Positions 46,487 through 57,283 of a stretch of DNA of 64,000 bases are shown here, piece after piece (position 1 is the stretch's first letter; each line of letters starts with the position of its first letter). The stretch is taken from assembly GCA_951802195.1 (NCBI GenBank), contig OX637629.1, positions 558,001 through 622,000 on the forward strand. Reading direction: 5' to 3'. The notes below the pieces were generated by a model. The model worked only from the letters and a program-made list of their open reading frames with translations. It searched no databases and had not been told where the DNA came from. This stretch comes from Tausonia pullulans (taxonomy: Eukaryota > Basidiomycota > Tremellomycetes > Cystofilobasidiales > Mrakiaceae). The translations under genes and the position numbers were made by a program.

Positions 46487-46861
46487 GTTGTGAGTTGAGT
46501 GAGGGGTTGAAGGGGTGTGTGGTGAGGTGAGGTGAGGTGAGTAGAGAGTTGTGGTTGGAGGAAGGGAAGCAGCCCACTGACGCGTCGCCTTTATAATTGA
46601 GGGAACCTCTGATTTCCCCCCCCGGTGTTTTCTCGTGATTTGAGGCGCGAGTCAAGGTTCGACGAAATGCCGCGTCCCTCTCTCGCGTCCCACGCTCGCA
46701 ATCATGATGCGGTTGTCGGCGCGTCGGAGAACTCGGTCAAAACGACACATCAGCTTCCATCACTTCTGTCAACCTCTAACCACCAGCTACTCTCTATCTC
46801 ACTCCTCGTCCACACTTCCACCCGCCTCCACCCCACCCCTACCCCTCGCACTTCATTCACC
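46487..46861. promoter_or_regulatory. Shared divergent H2A/H2B promoter
   Basis: The 375 bases between the two histone starts must drive both genes. An ACGCGT element (MluI cell-cycle box, bound by MBF in fungi) lies at 46580-46585, the expected element for G1/S histone expression. A tandem AGGTG run lies near 46523-46540. Direct sight: the motif. Function: inferred from yeast. Confidence 0.6.
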
Positions 46862-47555
46862 ATGGGTAAGCATTCGACGGCGCACGGCGGGGACCTTCCT
46901 TCCACTCCAGCTCCCAACTGACGCGCGCATACTCTTCATCATCAAAGCCCCTAAGCCCCCCTCGACCACCGGACAGAAGGCCCCCGCCTCCTCGGGTGTC
47001 GCTTCCAAGGCGCCTGCTTCCAAGGCTCCGGCCAAGAAGGCGCCCGCTTCCAAGGCCCCTGCTGTTAGTCTAGGGTGCTTACCTTACCTCAGTCAATCCA
47101 AGCTGACGTTGCATCCCTTGCTATACCACAGAAGAAGTCCACGGGACCCAAGGCCGAGGGCGACAAGAAGAAGAAGAACAAGAAGCGTGTCGAGACGTAC
47201 TCGTCCTACATCTACAAGGTCCTCAAGCAAGGTGAGCATTCCATTTGTTCCGTCGTGTTGACTGTTTGGCGAGTTCTCATCCGTTCTGGACGCCATTTGT
47301 CTTTTAAAACCCGAAGTTCACCCGGACACCGGTATCTCCAACAAGGCGATGTCTATCCTCAACAGCTTTGTCAACGACATCTTCGAGCGCATTGCCTCTG
47401 AGGCTTCGAAGCTTGCTTCGTATAACAAGAAGTCCACCATCTCGTCGCGCGAGATCCAGACGTCGGTCCGTCTTATCCTTCCCGGAGAGCTCTCCAAGCA
47501 CGCCATCTCCGAGGGCACCAAGTCGGTCACCAAGTTTTCGTCGAGCGCTAAGTAA
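46862..47555 (+). CDS. Histone H2B
   Basis: Coding exon 1 is only ATGG, spliced over a 5' intron (46866 to about 46948) to [17 protein letters not shown]. The N-tail is an Ala/Lys/Pro array of [11 protein letters not shown] units. The histone fold follows: [15 protein letters not shown], then [40 protein letters not shown] and [20 protein letters not shown]. The end is [14 protein letters not shown] with TAA 47553-47555. The C-terminal VTKFSS site for H2B ubiquitination is conserved. Introns lie in the tail and before VHPDTG. Paired divergently with H2A. Confidence 0.96.
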
Positions 47556-48130
47556 GACGGTCGCTAGTATGTTCCTGGCCGAGATCCGGACGAGCGGGCG
47601 GGGAGCTGGAACGCCTTGGCTCATGTGGGATCACCCCTTCTTCCTTACTCTTTTGCGTTCGCTTTTGCTTTTCTTTATTTGACCATGGTGTTGCAATGGT
47701 CATGCGCTAGTTTCAATATGTGAACGCTGGCGGATGAACTGTCATCTATAAGGCGTAGACTATCGCAACGACGATGTGTGTCGCTATCCGCCGGTAAGTC
47801 TCATTCCCAACCGTCCATCTCTATCTTGAAATATGAGAGACCCTGAACAGATTAGTGCGATTTATTGGAATGATCTACGCCGATCAGAATCTAACGACCC
47901 GTCATTGACGGCGGCGGTCAATGCCACAACAGAGACAACGATGCTGCGCGCGCTCTCCTCTTTGTTATACACTTTCTGCCTGTCTTCAAATCTTCGTTGT
48001 AGCTGGTTTTTTTTATCGGGTCCACAATGTAAGACACTACACGAGCGGCGAGAGGGATCGTGCCAAAGCATGATCCCCTTCTGATCGCGCCGTCGACCGA
48101 CGTGCAAGCTTCGAGGCTTGCAGTGCTTCA

Positions 48131-48412
48131 TCACGGTACCAATCCGCCTTTCGGAACTAACGCTGATTTATTGGGAGCACAACCATAGTGTGGCTCCGTC
48201 TCCTGAACAACTGCATCCCCATGCAACATAGCACTCGTCAGAGCAGCAGCTCTTTCTGTCTTCCGCTCGTTGTAGAACGACTCCTGATCTGAGCCCATTT
48301 GTTTCATCCGCTCCTTCCTCTTTTGGTTTCGGGTTCCCGGAGGGATCTCCGACGAGGAATGGGATGATACATGAGATGCGTCATTCCGCCCGACTGCGAG
48401 ACGACACATCAT
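48131..48412 (-). CDS. Possible small hypothetical protein (93 residues)
   Basis: A single open frame from tandem ATGs at 48412 to TGA at 48131-48133. It has a basic segment (RNQKRKERMKQMG) and a balanced, non-repetitive composition (ESFYNERKTERAAALTSAML), unlike the low-complexity frames nearby. I recognise no family. It could be the last exon of a longer minus-strand gene or a chance frame. Confidence 0.25.
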   Translation of the reverse strand: MMCRLAVGRNDASHVSSHSSSEIPPGTRNQKRKERMKQMGSDQESFYNERKTERAAALTSAMLHGDAVVQETEPHYGCAPNKSALVPKGGLVP

Positions 48413-48840
48413 CAGTCTCTGTCACGAGGACGCACTGTCTTGGCTCTGAACATGCTGTGCTCCCTGGTGGTCTCGAATGGGCACCAGGGAAGCGAAGCGA
48501 AGAGGAGACAGAAGGCTGAGGATAGGTTGGAGAGAAGGACGGACTGGATTGCCCTACCAATTAAGTTTCCGATTCGACAGGTTATCAAAAAAGGCCACCG
48601 ATTCCGAAAGTATTATAGCGCACGGGCTCAGCTCGTATATCAATGAGAGAAAACGGAAAGAGAGGAGGAAAGAAGGAGAGAGGGGTCTGCTTCAGTGACG
48701 CAACCTTGAGGTTCCTCATCGAACAACATTACTGGAGACGCGGGGAGACCGCGCGTTTGCTTTCTCTTTCCCGCGCGGGGTAACCCCGAACGAGCGCGCT
48801 TTCAAAGTGCAGTGCGGTCAGTCCTAGGCTGCGCACGCAC

Positions 48841-48869
48841 GCTCGCTCGCTCGACCTCAGCGAGCGAGC
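48841..48869. promoter_or_regulatory. Perfect 11-bp inverted repeat upstream of cyclin B
   Basis: GCTCGCTCGCT at 48841-48851 and AGCGAGCGAGC at 48859-48869 with a 7-base loop, about 320 bases before the cyclin ATG. It could form a stem in DNA or leader RNA, or a dyad binding site. Confidence 0.7.
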
Positions 48870-49192
48870 TCCAAGTCGAAGCGACCGACGCCCGTTGACT
48901 GACACCCACTCGCCAACAACCACCGCTCGACCGACTCCTCCCCAAGAGATCCTCAAGACGCAGGAGACCCGCCTGCTCCTCCTTGCCCCTTCTCCTCCTC
49001 GGCTCTTCTCCCTCGCCTATTCCTCCTCTCGGCCTCTCGTCCATTGCCGGCCTTCCTAGCCTCTCTTCGCCCAAAGCCAGCGAACAACAGCAAGTCAAGG
49101 CTTCTCCGACCGACGACCTTCCACCAGCCTCCTCCTGCCCGCCCTTCCTCCTCCCTCTTTCACACTCACGCTCCTTTTCTGACCCGCCCAAC

Positions 49193-51556
49193 ATGAACCG
49201 CGTGAGTCCCTGCTGCTAGGGTGCATGGTTGTGCTCTAGGCGAGCTCGTTGAGGAAGAGACGAGGCAGCCACAAGGGCGGGGGGCAGGGCGGCGTGCTCG
49301 ATCTGCCTCCCTTCCCCCCTTCCCTTCTTTGTTTGCCCAATAGCCCTCCTCCCCTCCTCCTTCTTATTCGCGGACCACTCACTCCCCCTCTTCTGTGCAT
49401 TCTTCTCTTTCTCCAGGCCCCAGTATCCCGCCGCCCGGCAACGAGCCGGATCAAGACCATGGATGAGAATGCTACCGTCGGCCCATCGACCCATCACCGT
49501 AAGCCTTCGGGGTCCAACATGCCTGTCGCCAAGAAGCCTTCGCTCGGCCCGTCTGCAGGCGGAAAGGCGGCCGTCCCCACGAGACGGGGGGCATTCGCGG
49601 ACGTGAGCAACAAGACCAAGGTCCGTACTTGTTTTGCTGAGACTGGTGGGGCGGGCGGGGACAGCGAGGAGGAGGAGTTGGTCGTGTTGAGCGACCCCTC
49701 CCTCTCTTTGTTTGCCCCCCTTCTGCTTCGCACCCTGTTCTCACTTCCTTTCACTATGGCTTGAGCTCACTTCACGCCTTCTTTACCCCTCCCCACCTCT
49801 TATTTTCTTCACCTCCCCGTTCCCCCCTCTAACACGTTATTATCTTCCAGGAGGAGGCCCTTGCCCTCGCAGGGAAGGCAGCCGGCAAGGATGGTGCCTC
49901 CAAGCCTGCGGCGACGACCACCCGGTCCCGCTCTGGCACCGTCACAACCTCCGCCTCAAACCCCGTCATCTCGGTTTCGGCTGCTGCTACTGCTGCCTCG
50001 GCCCGGCCTCGGGCGCCGCTCACCAAAACGACCTCGTCGTCAGCCGTCGTCGAGTCGGCGATGCCGGCGCTTCGGCAAGCTGTGTCCGTCAAGCCGCCAA
50101 TCATCCAGCTCGATGACGCCCCCTTGGCGGAGGACGACACCTCGTACCCCGACGAGCAGCAGCAGCTGCCGCTCGATGACGTCCCCATGGGCGAGGCCAT
50201 CGCCCACGACCAGATCTCCCGCGGCGTGTTCGACGAGGGCGAGGGCTTCTACAGCGAGGACGAGCTTGACGAGGACGACCCAGAGGACTGGACCCGGATG
50301 ACGCTCGAGGAGATGGAGGAGAACGTGCTCGTGCTCGATAAGATCCGTGAGACGTTTGAGGACGACGTCGACCTGTTTGACACGACCATGGTCGCCGAGT
50401 ACTCGGATGAGATCTTTGCGTACATGGAGGAGCTGGAGGTGCGCGCGCGTCCTCCCGTCCACATCATGCGTCTCTCCTCTCGGTTCCTGATTCGCCCCGT
50501 CTGCTCCTTCAGATTAACACGATGGCGAACCCGCGATACATGGACGCTCAGACGGAGATTGAGTGGTCAGTCGTGGCGATTGGTCACTCAAAATCTCGGG
50601 GCCTTCCTTGTTGACTCCCTTCACAATTTTACTTCTTTCCATCTGTCAGGGGCATGCGCTCGACGCTTGTCGACTGGCTTCTCCAGGTCCACCTTCGTTA
50701 CCACCTCCTTCCGGAGACCCTTTGGATTGCCGTCAACATCGTCGACCGCTTCCTCTCCCAGCGCGTCGTCTCGCTTGTCAAGCTCCAACTCGTCGGAGTC
50801 ACGGCCATGTTTATCGCTGCTAAGTACGAGGAGATCCTCGCGCCGAGGTAAGTCCCTACTGTATTACGCGCGCGGTCCTCCATCCCCGAGCCTGACGTAT
50901 TGCTCATATTATCAGCGTTGACGAGTTCGTCTATATGACTGAGAACGGCTACACGAAGGACGAGATCCTCAAGGGCGAGCGCATCGTCCTGCAGGTGCGT
51001 CATCACTCCGCCCCGCTTTACTGCATCCGACCCTCATCTGACGAAATGCCTTTCTCCCCGACCCTCTTTCAAACAGACTCTCGACTTCAACATCTCGTCG
51101 TACTGCTCGCCGTATTCGTGGGTCCGTCGGATCTCGAAAGCCGATGATTACGACATCCAGACGCGGACGCTCTCGAAGTTCCTCATCGAGGCGACCCTCC
51201 TCGACCATCGGTTCCTCCGCGCCAAGCCGTCACTCATTGCAGCCATCGGCATGTTCCTCGCGAACCGTATGCTCGGCAAGGACTGGGTACGTGACGCCTT
51301 GTCTCCCTCATGAAGGGTTCAGGTCCTGACTTCAGACGTCTTCTCTCAATCGCAGAACGAGTCCTTCGTCTTCTACTCGACCTTCACTGAGAACCAGCTC
51401 ATTCCTGGTGCCGAGCTCCTCATGGAACAGCTCGCTGCCCCAGAGTTCGAAGGCCAGTACGTCTATAAGAAGTACTCGCACCGTCGGTTCCTCAAGGCCT
51501 CCCAGTTCGCCCGCGAGTGGGCGAGGACCCACCTCGGTGGTGGGGCGGCTGCCTGA
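49193..51556 (+). CDS. B-type mitotic cyclin
   Basis: B-type cyclins activate Cdk1 for G2/M and are destroyed through the APC/C. Exon 1 codes only MNR. Exon 2 begins [20 protein letters not shown] and carries a destruction-box-like [14 protein letters not shown] disordered region follows, then the cyclin N-box: [42 protein letters not shown] (the MRxxLVDW signature), then [13 protein letters not shown]. The C-box includes [20 protein letters not shown] and the end HLGGGAAA with TGA 51554-51556. In the D-box the usual Leu (RxxL) is Phe, which may weaken or alter recognition. Eight introns. There is no convincing second B-cyclin feature to tell Clb1/2 from Clb3-6 classes. Confidence 0.92.
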
Positions 51557-52284
51557 GGCGGGCGGAGCATTTGCTCCCTCTTGTCCACCTTCTTTCTGCC
51601 TCTTCTCTCAATATCTCTCTCCTCTTCTCTCTCTCTCTCTCTTTCCTCTTCGACGCACGCCTCATCACGAACTCTCGCTCCCTCTCATCCGTCTTCATGC
51701 CCCTACCCCCTTCCCCCTCTTCGGTGACGACAGCCCTCGTCGTCCTTGTTCTTTGATAACTTCCTTTCCCCCCGGAAAGCAAAACTTCACAACCCGGCGC
51801 CCATCAATCGGCCAAGCTCAGGCCCCTTCTAATCCCTCTTTTCGCATTGCCCCCTCCCTGGTCCCTCGGCTATGTTCTGTTCAATTCATTCCTGCATCTA
51901 ACTCCCTTTTTCACCTGCGCACACTCTCTTCGTTTTTTTTTCGGGCCACCAACCGGTCCCGTTTTCCCCCCTGTTTCCCAACCTTCTTCTTTCACTTGTC
52001 GCTCTTGTCTTTCTGTTCCGCTCTCGCGCTCCTCCTTCATATTCATCGGTCTGCTCTTCCGTGCTGCTGTCCATAAATCCCATCGTTCCCTCCCATCCTC
52101 AACTTAGGCTCTCCTTAGTGTGTGCTTGTCGGTGGCCTTCCTCCTTCCTTTTGCCTTATTTGCATCCTCATCTCCCTCTATGTCTCCCTCGGATTCAGTC
52201 ATTTCTCATTAAAGCATTAAGGTGCTACAAGGAACAGATCGTCTCGCACCTCCCCCGCCACGCTTCCGCCCCCCGGTCGGCCCC
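51557..52284. other. 3' flanks of convergent cyclin B and secreted-protein genes
   Basis: C/T-rich, low-complexity 3' UTR-like sequence for about 700 bases. The long plus-strand frame through it (51408-52076) is a compositional extension past the cyclin stop, not a gene. Confidence 0.45.
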
Positions 52285-52943
52285 TCATAGAAGCACGGCA
52301 CCACCTGCCATCAACACAACGAGAGCCGTCCCCAGAATCGATGTCGCCAAGATTCGGCCTGTCCCTCCGCTCGTGGGTGGCGTGCCGAGGGCCGCACCAC
52401 TCGCTTGAGCGCTCGCGATAACCCCCGGCACGATGTGGGTGTTGGGATCCGAGTAACCGGTTTTGGCACAGGCGGTACCGAGCTCTAGGTATGCACAAGA
52501 ACGCGCGTCAGGATGGTGAGTCGACAAGACGGGCCTCGACAATACGCACCCGTGGGAAAATCCCGCGTCTGGTTGTATAGTTTCGGGTCCGAGACCGAGA
52601 GGCATCCAAGGCACGAGCTGACCTTGAGAAAGTAGGAGTCAGAGCAGAGGCATGAGGCTTCAACAGGAGGTTCGCCAGAAAGCCACATGTCAGTCTTTGA
52701 CTGTCGATGAGGGCAGTATTGACACGAGAGTAACGGACTTAATGTAGCCACATTCTTGCCAGCGATCGCCGCGCACGCCTTCGTAGTGGCTTGCAAGTCG
52801 GCGCACGGCTTGCACAAGGCCGCGGCGTCGGTCCGAGCGTGAAGGTCCACGGCCCGAAGGAGAGGCGTGGCTGGTTCGACAGGCGATGCTGAGGCGAGGA
52901 GTACCGTAGCGAAGAACGTGGCGAGAGCGCTAAGGACGAGCAT
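52285..52943 (-). CDS. Small Cys-rich secreted protein, probably GPI-anchored
   Basis: The start at 52943 gives a signal peptide (MLVLSALATFFATVLLASAS). The mature part has CKPCADLQATTKAC, then, after an intron, CLCSDSYFLKVSSCLGCLS, and a third exon with ELGTACAKTGYSD. The pattern of spaced Cys pairs suggests disulphides. The end is a Gly/Thr/Ala linker and a hydrophobic tail (ILGTALVVLMAGGAVLL) with TGA 52285-52287, typical of a GPI signal. Length is about 150 residues. I recognise no named family. Such proteins in basidiomycetes are usually wall proteins or candidate effectors; nothing here decides which. Two introns. Confidence 0.7.
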
Positions 52944-53896
52944 GACCAATTTGAATGAGAGAGGGATGGGTGGGATGTAAAGGGCGCTGAAGATATATGG
53001 TGTTTGGAAGGAGCTGGTTGAGAGGGAAGTCGCAATTGGGAATGAGACCTGTATAAGGGTTGGCCTCGCATGGCTTCTACCCCAGTCTGTCACCTGTCAC
53101 CGAGCGATAGGGAGAAGGGCAGATCCTCCTGTGTCTGAGCCGAGAGTTCAGGATCGCGCCGAAGCTTCCCCGCATCGGCATCACGAAAACAGGATTGAAC
53201 TGGTCCAGCGCCGCCCCTTCCGCGCATGACTGAATGCTTGTCCGCCCGATCTCTTCTCCAGCGGATGGCCGCAACACCGCTGTCCGGCGCGCCGTCCGGG
53301 GCAACAATTTCATCCCCAGGGGACACTGCTTCCCCTGACGCTCCTGTGGAGACTTGATGGGCTCCAAAAGCTTGGAGATGATGAGGATTGGGTATGTGAC
53401 ACCGCAGGCGGTCCAGCTCGGCCTGCCATTCGCAAGCGCAAACATCGGACGCAGAGATCGTCAGCGAGACAGCGAGGCAGAGGGCTTGAGAAAGGCGCGA
53501 AGACATTATGACTGACATTGAAGCCGATCAGGGGACGAACGGGGTTTCATCGTGAGGAGATAAGCCACGCATCCGAGGCAGAGGCGTGGATGCTGGATGG
53601 GTTCATGCGGGACGAGAGTGTCACCGAGAGTTACATTCGGATAAGAGGTGGTCTTGAAACTCACTGACTGTATCGAGGGCGCTATATCCAATCGGTCTGG
53701 TCGCTTGAAAGCAAAGATGCAGAGGCATTGGCGAGACTGCAACCGCAACTGAATCCTGCCTGTCACGCTCGTGCAGCGTGAGTTCCATCTGATGGCGTAT
53801 GCCACAAAACACCATCAGCGTTGCATCGAACTAAGAGTATTACACCGAGCATGTACTCACCTCCCAACACGACCGATCAACATGCAGCCTCCTCCC
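52944..53896. other. Region upstream of the secreted-protein gene
   Basis: Mostly intergenic. A possible second short secreted protein (53090-53506, minus) is listed separately. AT content is higher near 53620-53880. No RNA gene was recognised. Confidence 0.35.
53090..53506 (-). CDS. Possible small secreted protein
   Basis: An open frame from ATG 53506 with a plausible signal peptide (MSSRLSQALCLAVSLTISAS) followed by DVCACEWQAELDRLRC, then low-complexity charged sequence to a stop at 53090. The signal peptide and early Cys residues recall the neighbouring secreted gene, but the later part has no Cys pattern. An intron after the first ~50 residues is possible. No family recognised. Confidence 0.3.
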   Translation of the reverse strand: MSSRLSQALCLAVSLTISASDVCACEWQAELDRLRCHIPNPHHLQAFGAHQVSTGASGEAVSPGDEIVAPDGAPDSGVAAIRWRRDRADKHSVMRGRGGAGPVQSCFRDADAGKLRRDPELSAQTQEDLPFSLSLGDR

Positions 53897-54718
53897 TCAC
53901 ATCCAGTCGAGCAAGCTCGAGCTCGCAGCCTTCTTCTTCCTCGCCTCCTCTTCTTCCTTCTCCTTGTTCAGAGCGAGCATCTTCTGCAATCCGCTCTTCT
54001 TCTTCTTCTCCCGCCCAGGCTTCTTGGCCATCGCGCCCGGCTCGGGCGACGCGCGAGCAGACGACGTCGCCGACGACGGCAGCGGCATGGGCATCGCCGG
54101 AGGCGTCGGATGGCTCGTCGGAACGTGGGCAAGCGAAGGCGAGGCGAGAGCCGTAGGCGTGTCTGAGCGGGAACTTAGAGCGGATGATGAGAAGCTAGAG
54201 GGAGTTGGAAGCATCTGGAGCTTGAAACTATCGCCACCGTTGGGCGACGCGGCGGGCGACGTGGCTGCCGTAGCAGCTGCGAGAGCGGCCGTCGCTGCTT
54301 CAGCCTCCTTGGCCTTGGCTCGCGTCCTCCTCGCCGAGGGGAACTCGTTGAGTCTCGCGCGGGTACTCCCTCGCTCGAAGCGGCGTTCACCGCAGACGAG
54401 GCACATCTTCCTGACCGCGTTGAATGGCTTCTTCTTCGCGGGCCGGCCCCCGCCGCCCTTCGTCTTCTTCTTGTCCGTGCCACGGCCGACGGCGAGTGAG
54501 GAAGTCCAGCCGGGGACTTCGAGCGCGCCGCACGCCGGGCAGCAGATGGGGTCGGTCGCTGCCTGGGGAAGGGCGGCGAGAAGTCGGAGGCGCGAGAGGT
54601 GGAGTGCGGCGAGCGACGGCGAAAGCGGGTGGAGGATTGAGGGGAGGGCGAGAAGGTGGGCGAGGCTCGTCGGCTGGGTGATGAGGGGTGCTGGTGTTGG
54701 TGCAGACTGGGCGGCCAT
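53897..54718 (-). CDS. Rpr2/Rpp21/Snm1-type zinc-ribbon protein (RNase P/MRP subunit candidate)
   Basis: A single exon of 273 residues, start MAAQSAPTPAPLITQPTSLA at 54718. The N-terminal helix (LHLSRLRLLAALPQAA) is followed by CCPACGALEVPGW, a Lys-rich spacer and KMCLVCGERRF. Two CxxC pairs separated by a basic spacer after a helical region is the layout of PF04032 (Rpr2/Rpp21/Snm1), protein subunits of the RNases that mature tRNA 5' ends or rRNA. The C-terminal half is Ala/Ser/Lys-rich with a coiled basic end (KSGLQKMLALNKEKEEEEAR) and SSLLDWM. It is longer than yeast Rpr2 (144 residues), closer to Snm1 in size. TGA 53897-53899. Family assignment is moderate. Confidence 0.65.
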   Translation of the reverse strand: MAAQSAPTPAPLITQPTSLAHLLALPSILHPLSPSLAALHLSRLRLLAALPQAATDPICCPACGALEVPGWTSSLAVGRGTDKKKTKGGGGRPAKKKPFNAVRKMCLVCGERRFERGSTRARLNEFPSARRTRAKAKEAEAATAALAAATAATSPAASPNGGDSFKLQMLPTPSSFSSSALSSRSDTPTALASPSLAHVPTSHPTPPAMPMPLPSSATSSARASPEPGAMAKKPGREKKKKSGLQKMLALNKEKEEEEARKKKAASSSLLDWM

Positions 54719-55097
54719 GGCGACGGGGCTTGAGGGCGTGAGTCGAGAGGTGGTGGCCGAGGTCACACGGACAGACAGGACGCGTTTCCAGCTCGAGCAG
54801 ACGCCCGGACCTCAGGTCGTCAGGCATGAGAGAGCTGAAGTGGGCGAGACCCAACTCCCACGAGCAATGCTTGAGAAGACAAAGAAGTCCGGAATGAAGG
54901 TCGAGCTGCTCTAATAATGCGCCCTTGCTCCGTCGTCAAGCAGTCGACGTATGGAGGTCTGAGGTGTAGCAACCGAGGCAAGGCTCCCTCGCCGCGCGCT
55001 GGCGCCTGGGCTCTTGGGTTGTCTGCCGCCCTCTGGCGTCTCCCAACGGTCGTCGTCGCCTCGAAACGAACGGATCGAGAGAAGAGCGACCTGTCTA
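54719..55097. other. Divergent promoter, Rpr2-like and GLTSCR1 genes
   Basis: 379 bases between opposite starts. Nothing specific was recognised. Confidence 0.4.
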
Positions 55098-56931
55098 ATG
55101 GCCGGTCTCCCTCCTCCTCCTGCTCCAGTCGCCCAGACAGGCCAGCAGCAGCCGACCAGCATCAACGTTCGCTCACTTCCAGCAGCAGCAGCAGCCCCAG
55201 ACCCAGTCCCAGCCCCAGTCGTCGGCGGCCCGTCTTCTTCCTCCTCTGCTGGTGCCGCCCGTCCTCCTCCTGCTTCCCCGCTGCCATCCGCCGCCCTCTC
55301 GCCACCATCAGCAGCAGCTGCAGCTCCTGTCCCTCTTCATCCGCCTCTCGTCCGTCCGACTCCACCGCCTGTATCTGCAGCATCCATACCTGGCTCCTCT
55401 GGCCTCGGGCCCAAGGCTGTCCGACCGCCGCCTCCTCAGCCACCAGCCGCCGCTTCGCCGACGCCCTCCCTGCCGGTCGATGGCCGGTCGCTCGAGGAGA
55501 AGATGATAGGCGAGAGCCTGAGACGAAGGTCTGCACGTCTATGAAAGCTATCCTTCTGTTCTACGCGTCTGATCTGTTCGGATATGCATGCACCTAGTGT
55601 CCACCTTGCGCTCTCGCTTGACCAGCACTCGGCCATCAACCCGGACGTCTCGTCGTTCCGGAGCGCGGCGGACGTCATCCAGCGGCTCTTGCCCTACCAC
55701 GTCTTTCAGCTTCCGGACGAGGATCTTCACACCGTTCTTGATGGCGCACCCTCAACGTCAGCCTCGGTCAAGGGCAAGGGCAAGGCGCGGGCGAGGGAGT
55801 GGGACCTCGAAGAGTCCGAGGAGTCCGAGGAGCGGGAGGCCGCTGGTCAGTGGCAGTTGACGCATCATCCCATCTTGATTCGCCAGCTGATTTGTTCGAA
55901 CATCTGCTCTATATAGGCTTGAAAGAAGCCATCGGATTCGCCAAGCGTCAAAGGGCTCTCGAGAAGCGGTTCAAGGCGCTCCGTTACGCCGAGGGCAAGG
56001 TGCGCGTCCGCTTGCTTCGTCTCGTCGCGTCGCGTCCGCATCTAGCGTTGGTTGTCCTCCTTTCACTGACACCCTTCCCCCTCTCCATTCAGCACGCTTC
56101 ACCGACTCTGCAAACTATCGTCCTGCACCGCACGTTTCTCGAATCGGAACTCCAATCGGTGTCGGAACTGCGCTCGGGCGTGTCGCAAAAGAAGAGCGAG
56201 CTAGACGTCCTCAACCAGAGACTCCAGTATCAAAAGGCTGGCAAGCCCTGGCCACCTATCCCTGGCTCCGGTCCACCAACGCCTGGGCTGGGAGGAGGGC
56301 CGGTAGGGTTCCCAGGAACCCCAACCATGCCACGCCCGCCGCCGCCATCGACAGGGACGCCATCGGCGACTCCAGGCATGCCCGTCCCAACGAACCCTGC
56401 ACCTCGGATGAGCCGTCCTCCAGGACTGGCAGCGACTCCTACGCCTACTGCTTCTGCTTCACGGCCTCCCCCACCGACCCCCGCGGCCATTCTCGCCGGC
56501 AACACCCGGCCGCTGCCAGCGCCAGCTGCCCCTCCTCCTCGTCCTCTGCCATTACCACAACCCCGCCCATCAACCGTAGCGCCGCCGAACCCCAATCAGC
56601 CGATACCGATCTCGCTGCCGGCCTCGACGTTGCCTCGACTCGTCGAGCTTGGCATGATCCCGCGTCCGGGAAGCGCTGCGCCGGTATGCACATCCTCATT
56701 ATAAGCACACGCTCTTTCTTGACTCGACTGGCTGACGTGGTCCTTCATTCCACCCAGGCCCTCGTCCACAATTTCCGCGCCGAGGGCACCAATGTCGCCT
56801 TCACGCTTACTCTCGGCCGACTCAACACGGCCCAGCTGTCGGGCCTCGCCGAGCTACTTAACGGAGCGGGTCGGGCGGCAGCGGCGGCGAACGGAGCTGG
56901 AGCTGGAGGTGGAGCGGCGAAGAAGGCGTAG
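55098..56931 (+). CDS. GLTSCR1-domain protein (SWI/SNF-associated)
   Basis: GLTSCR1 (BICRA) and its relatives define a non-canonical SWI/SNF (BAF) complex in animals, and the domain (PF15249) also occurs in fungi. The Pro/Ala/Ser-rich start (MAGLPPPPAPVAQTGQQQPT) ends in LEEKMIGESL. After an intron comes the domain: LALSLDQHSAINPDVSSFRS, then AADVIQRLLPYHVFQLPDED, with the diagnostic LLPYHVFQ. Helical exons (KEAIGFAKRQRALEKRFKAL; LHRTFLESELQSVSELRSGV) follow, then a long Pro-rich region, and the last exon ends NGAGAGGGAAKKA with TAG 56929-56931. Four introns. The chromatin role is inferred from the family. Confidence 0.8.
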
Positions 56932-57283
56932 GCTTTCGTGGGTGACTATGCGTTTGGACTTGGGTCTATCTTATGTGTTTCTGTGTAAATTCATCCCCCC
57001 GGCGTCCCAAGTCGGTCTTGGTTGAGAGGCCCTATAAGATCGTCCTTTACACTTACTGCATGCATGCCGGCTATCGTCCATGATGAGAGGATTGGTCGAA
57101 AGCCGAGAGGAAGAGCAATGGTCGACAACCCCCTTGCATCGCCTCCTTTCTTGTCGCGCGACCATCAGAGGCCAGAGGAGACAGCCGTCGGGCCTGCGGG
57201 CGGGCGCTGGGGATGGCGAGGCGGCGAGGAGGACAAGCGCGTCGAGCCCACCTCTCCTTGCTTGCTCCCAACGACCACCGACC
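56932..57283. other. Promoter region of the RhoGEF gene
   Basis: 352 bases between tandem plus-strand genes. From 57080 the sequence is in frame with the RhoGEF and has an ATG there, so part of it may be coding if the upstream start is used. Confidence 0.4.

Larger units (their letters stand above)
47556..49192. other. Long intergenic region upstream of cyclin B
   Basis: 1.6 kb that includes a possible small gene (48131-48412, minus, listed separately). Near the cyclin gene are a TTTCCCGCGC site (48767-48776) resembling an E2F/MBF site and a perfect 11-bp inverted repeat (48841-48869). A C/T-rich leader runs into the ATG at 49193. Confidence 0.4.

Noticed and set aside
51408-52076. 222-codon plus frame after cyclin B
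   Set aside because: Begins inside the cyclin's last exon in another frame and continues into C/T-rich 3' UTR.
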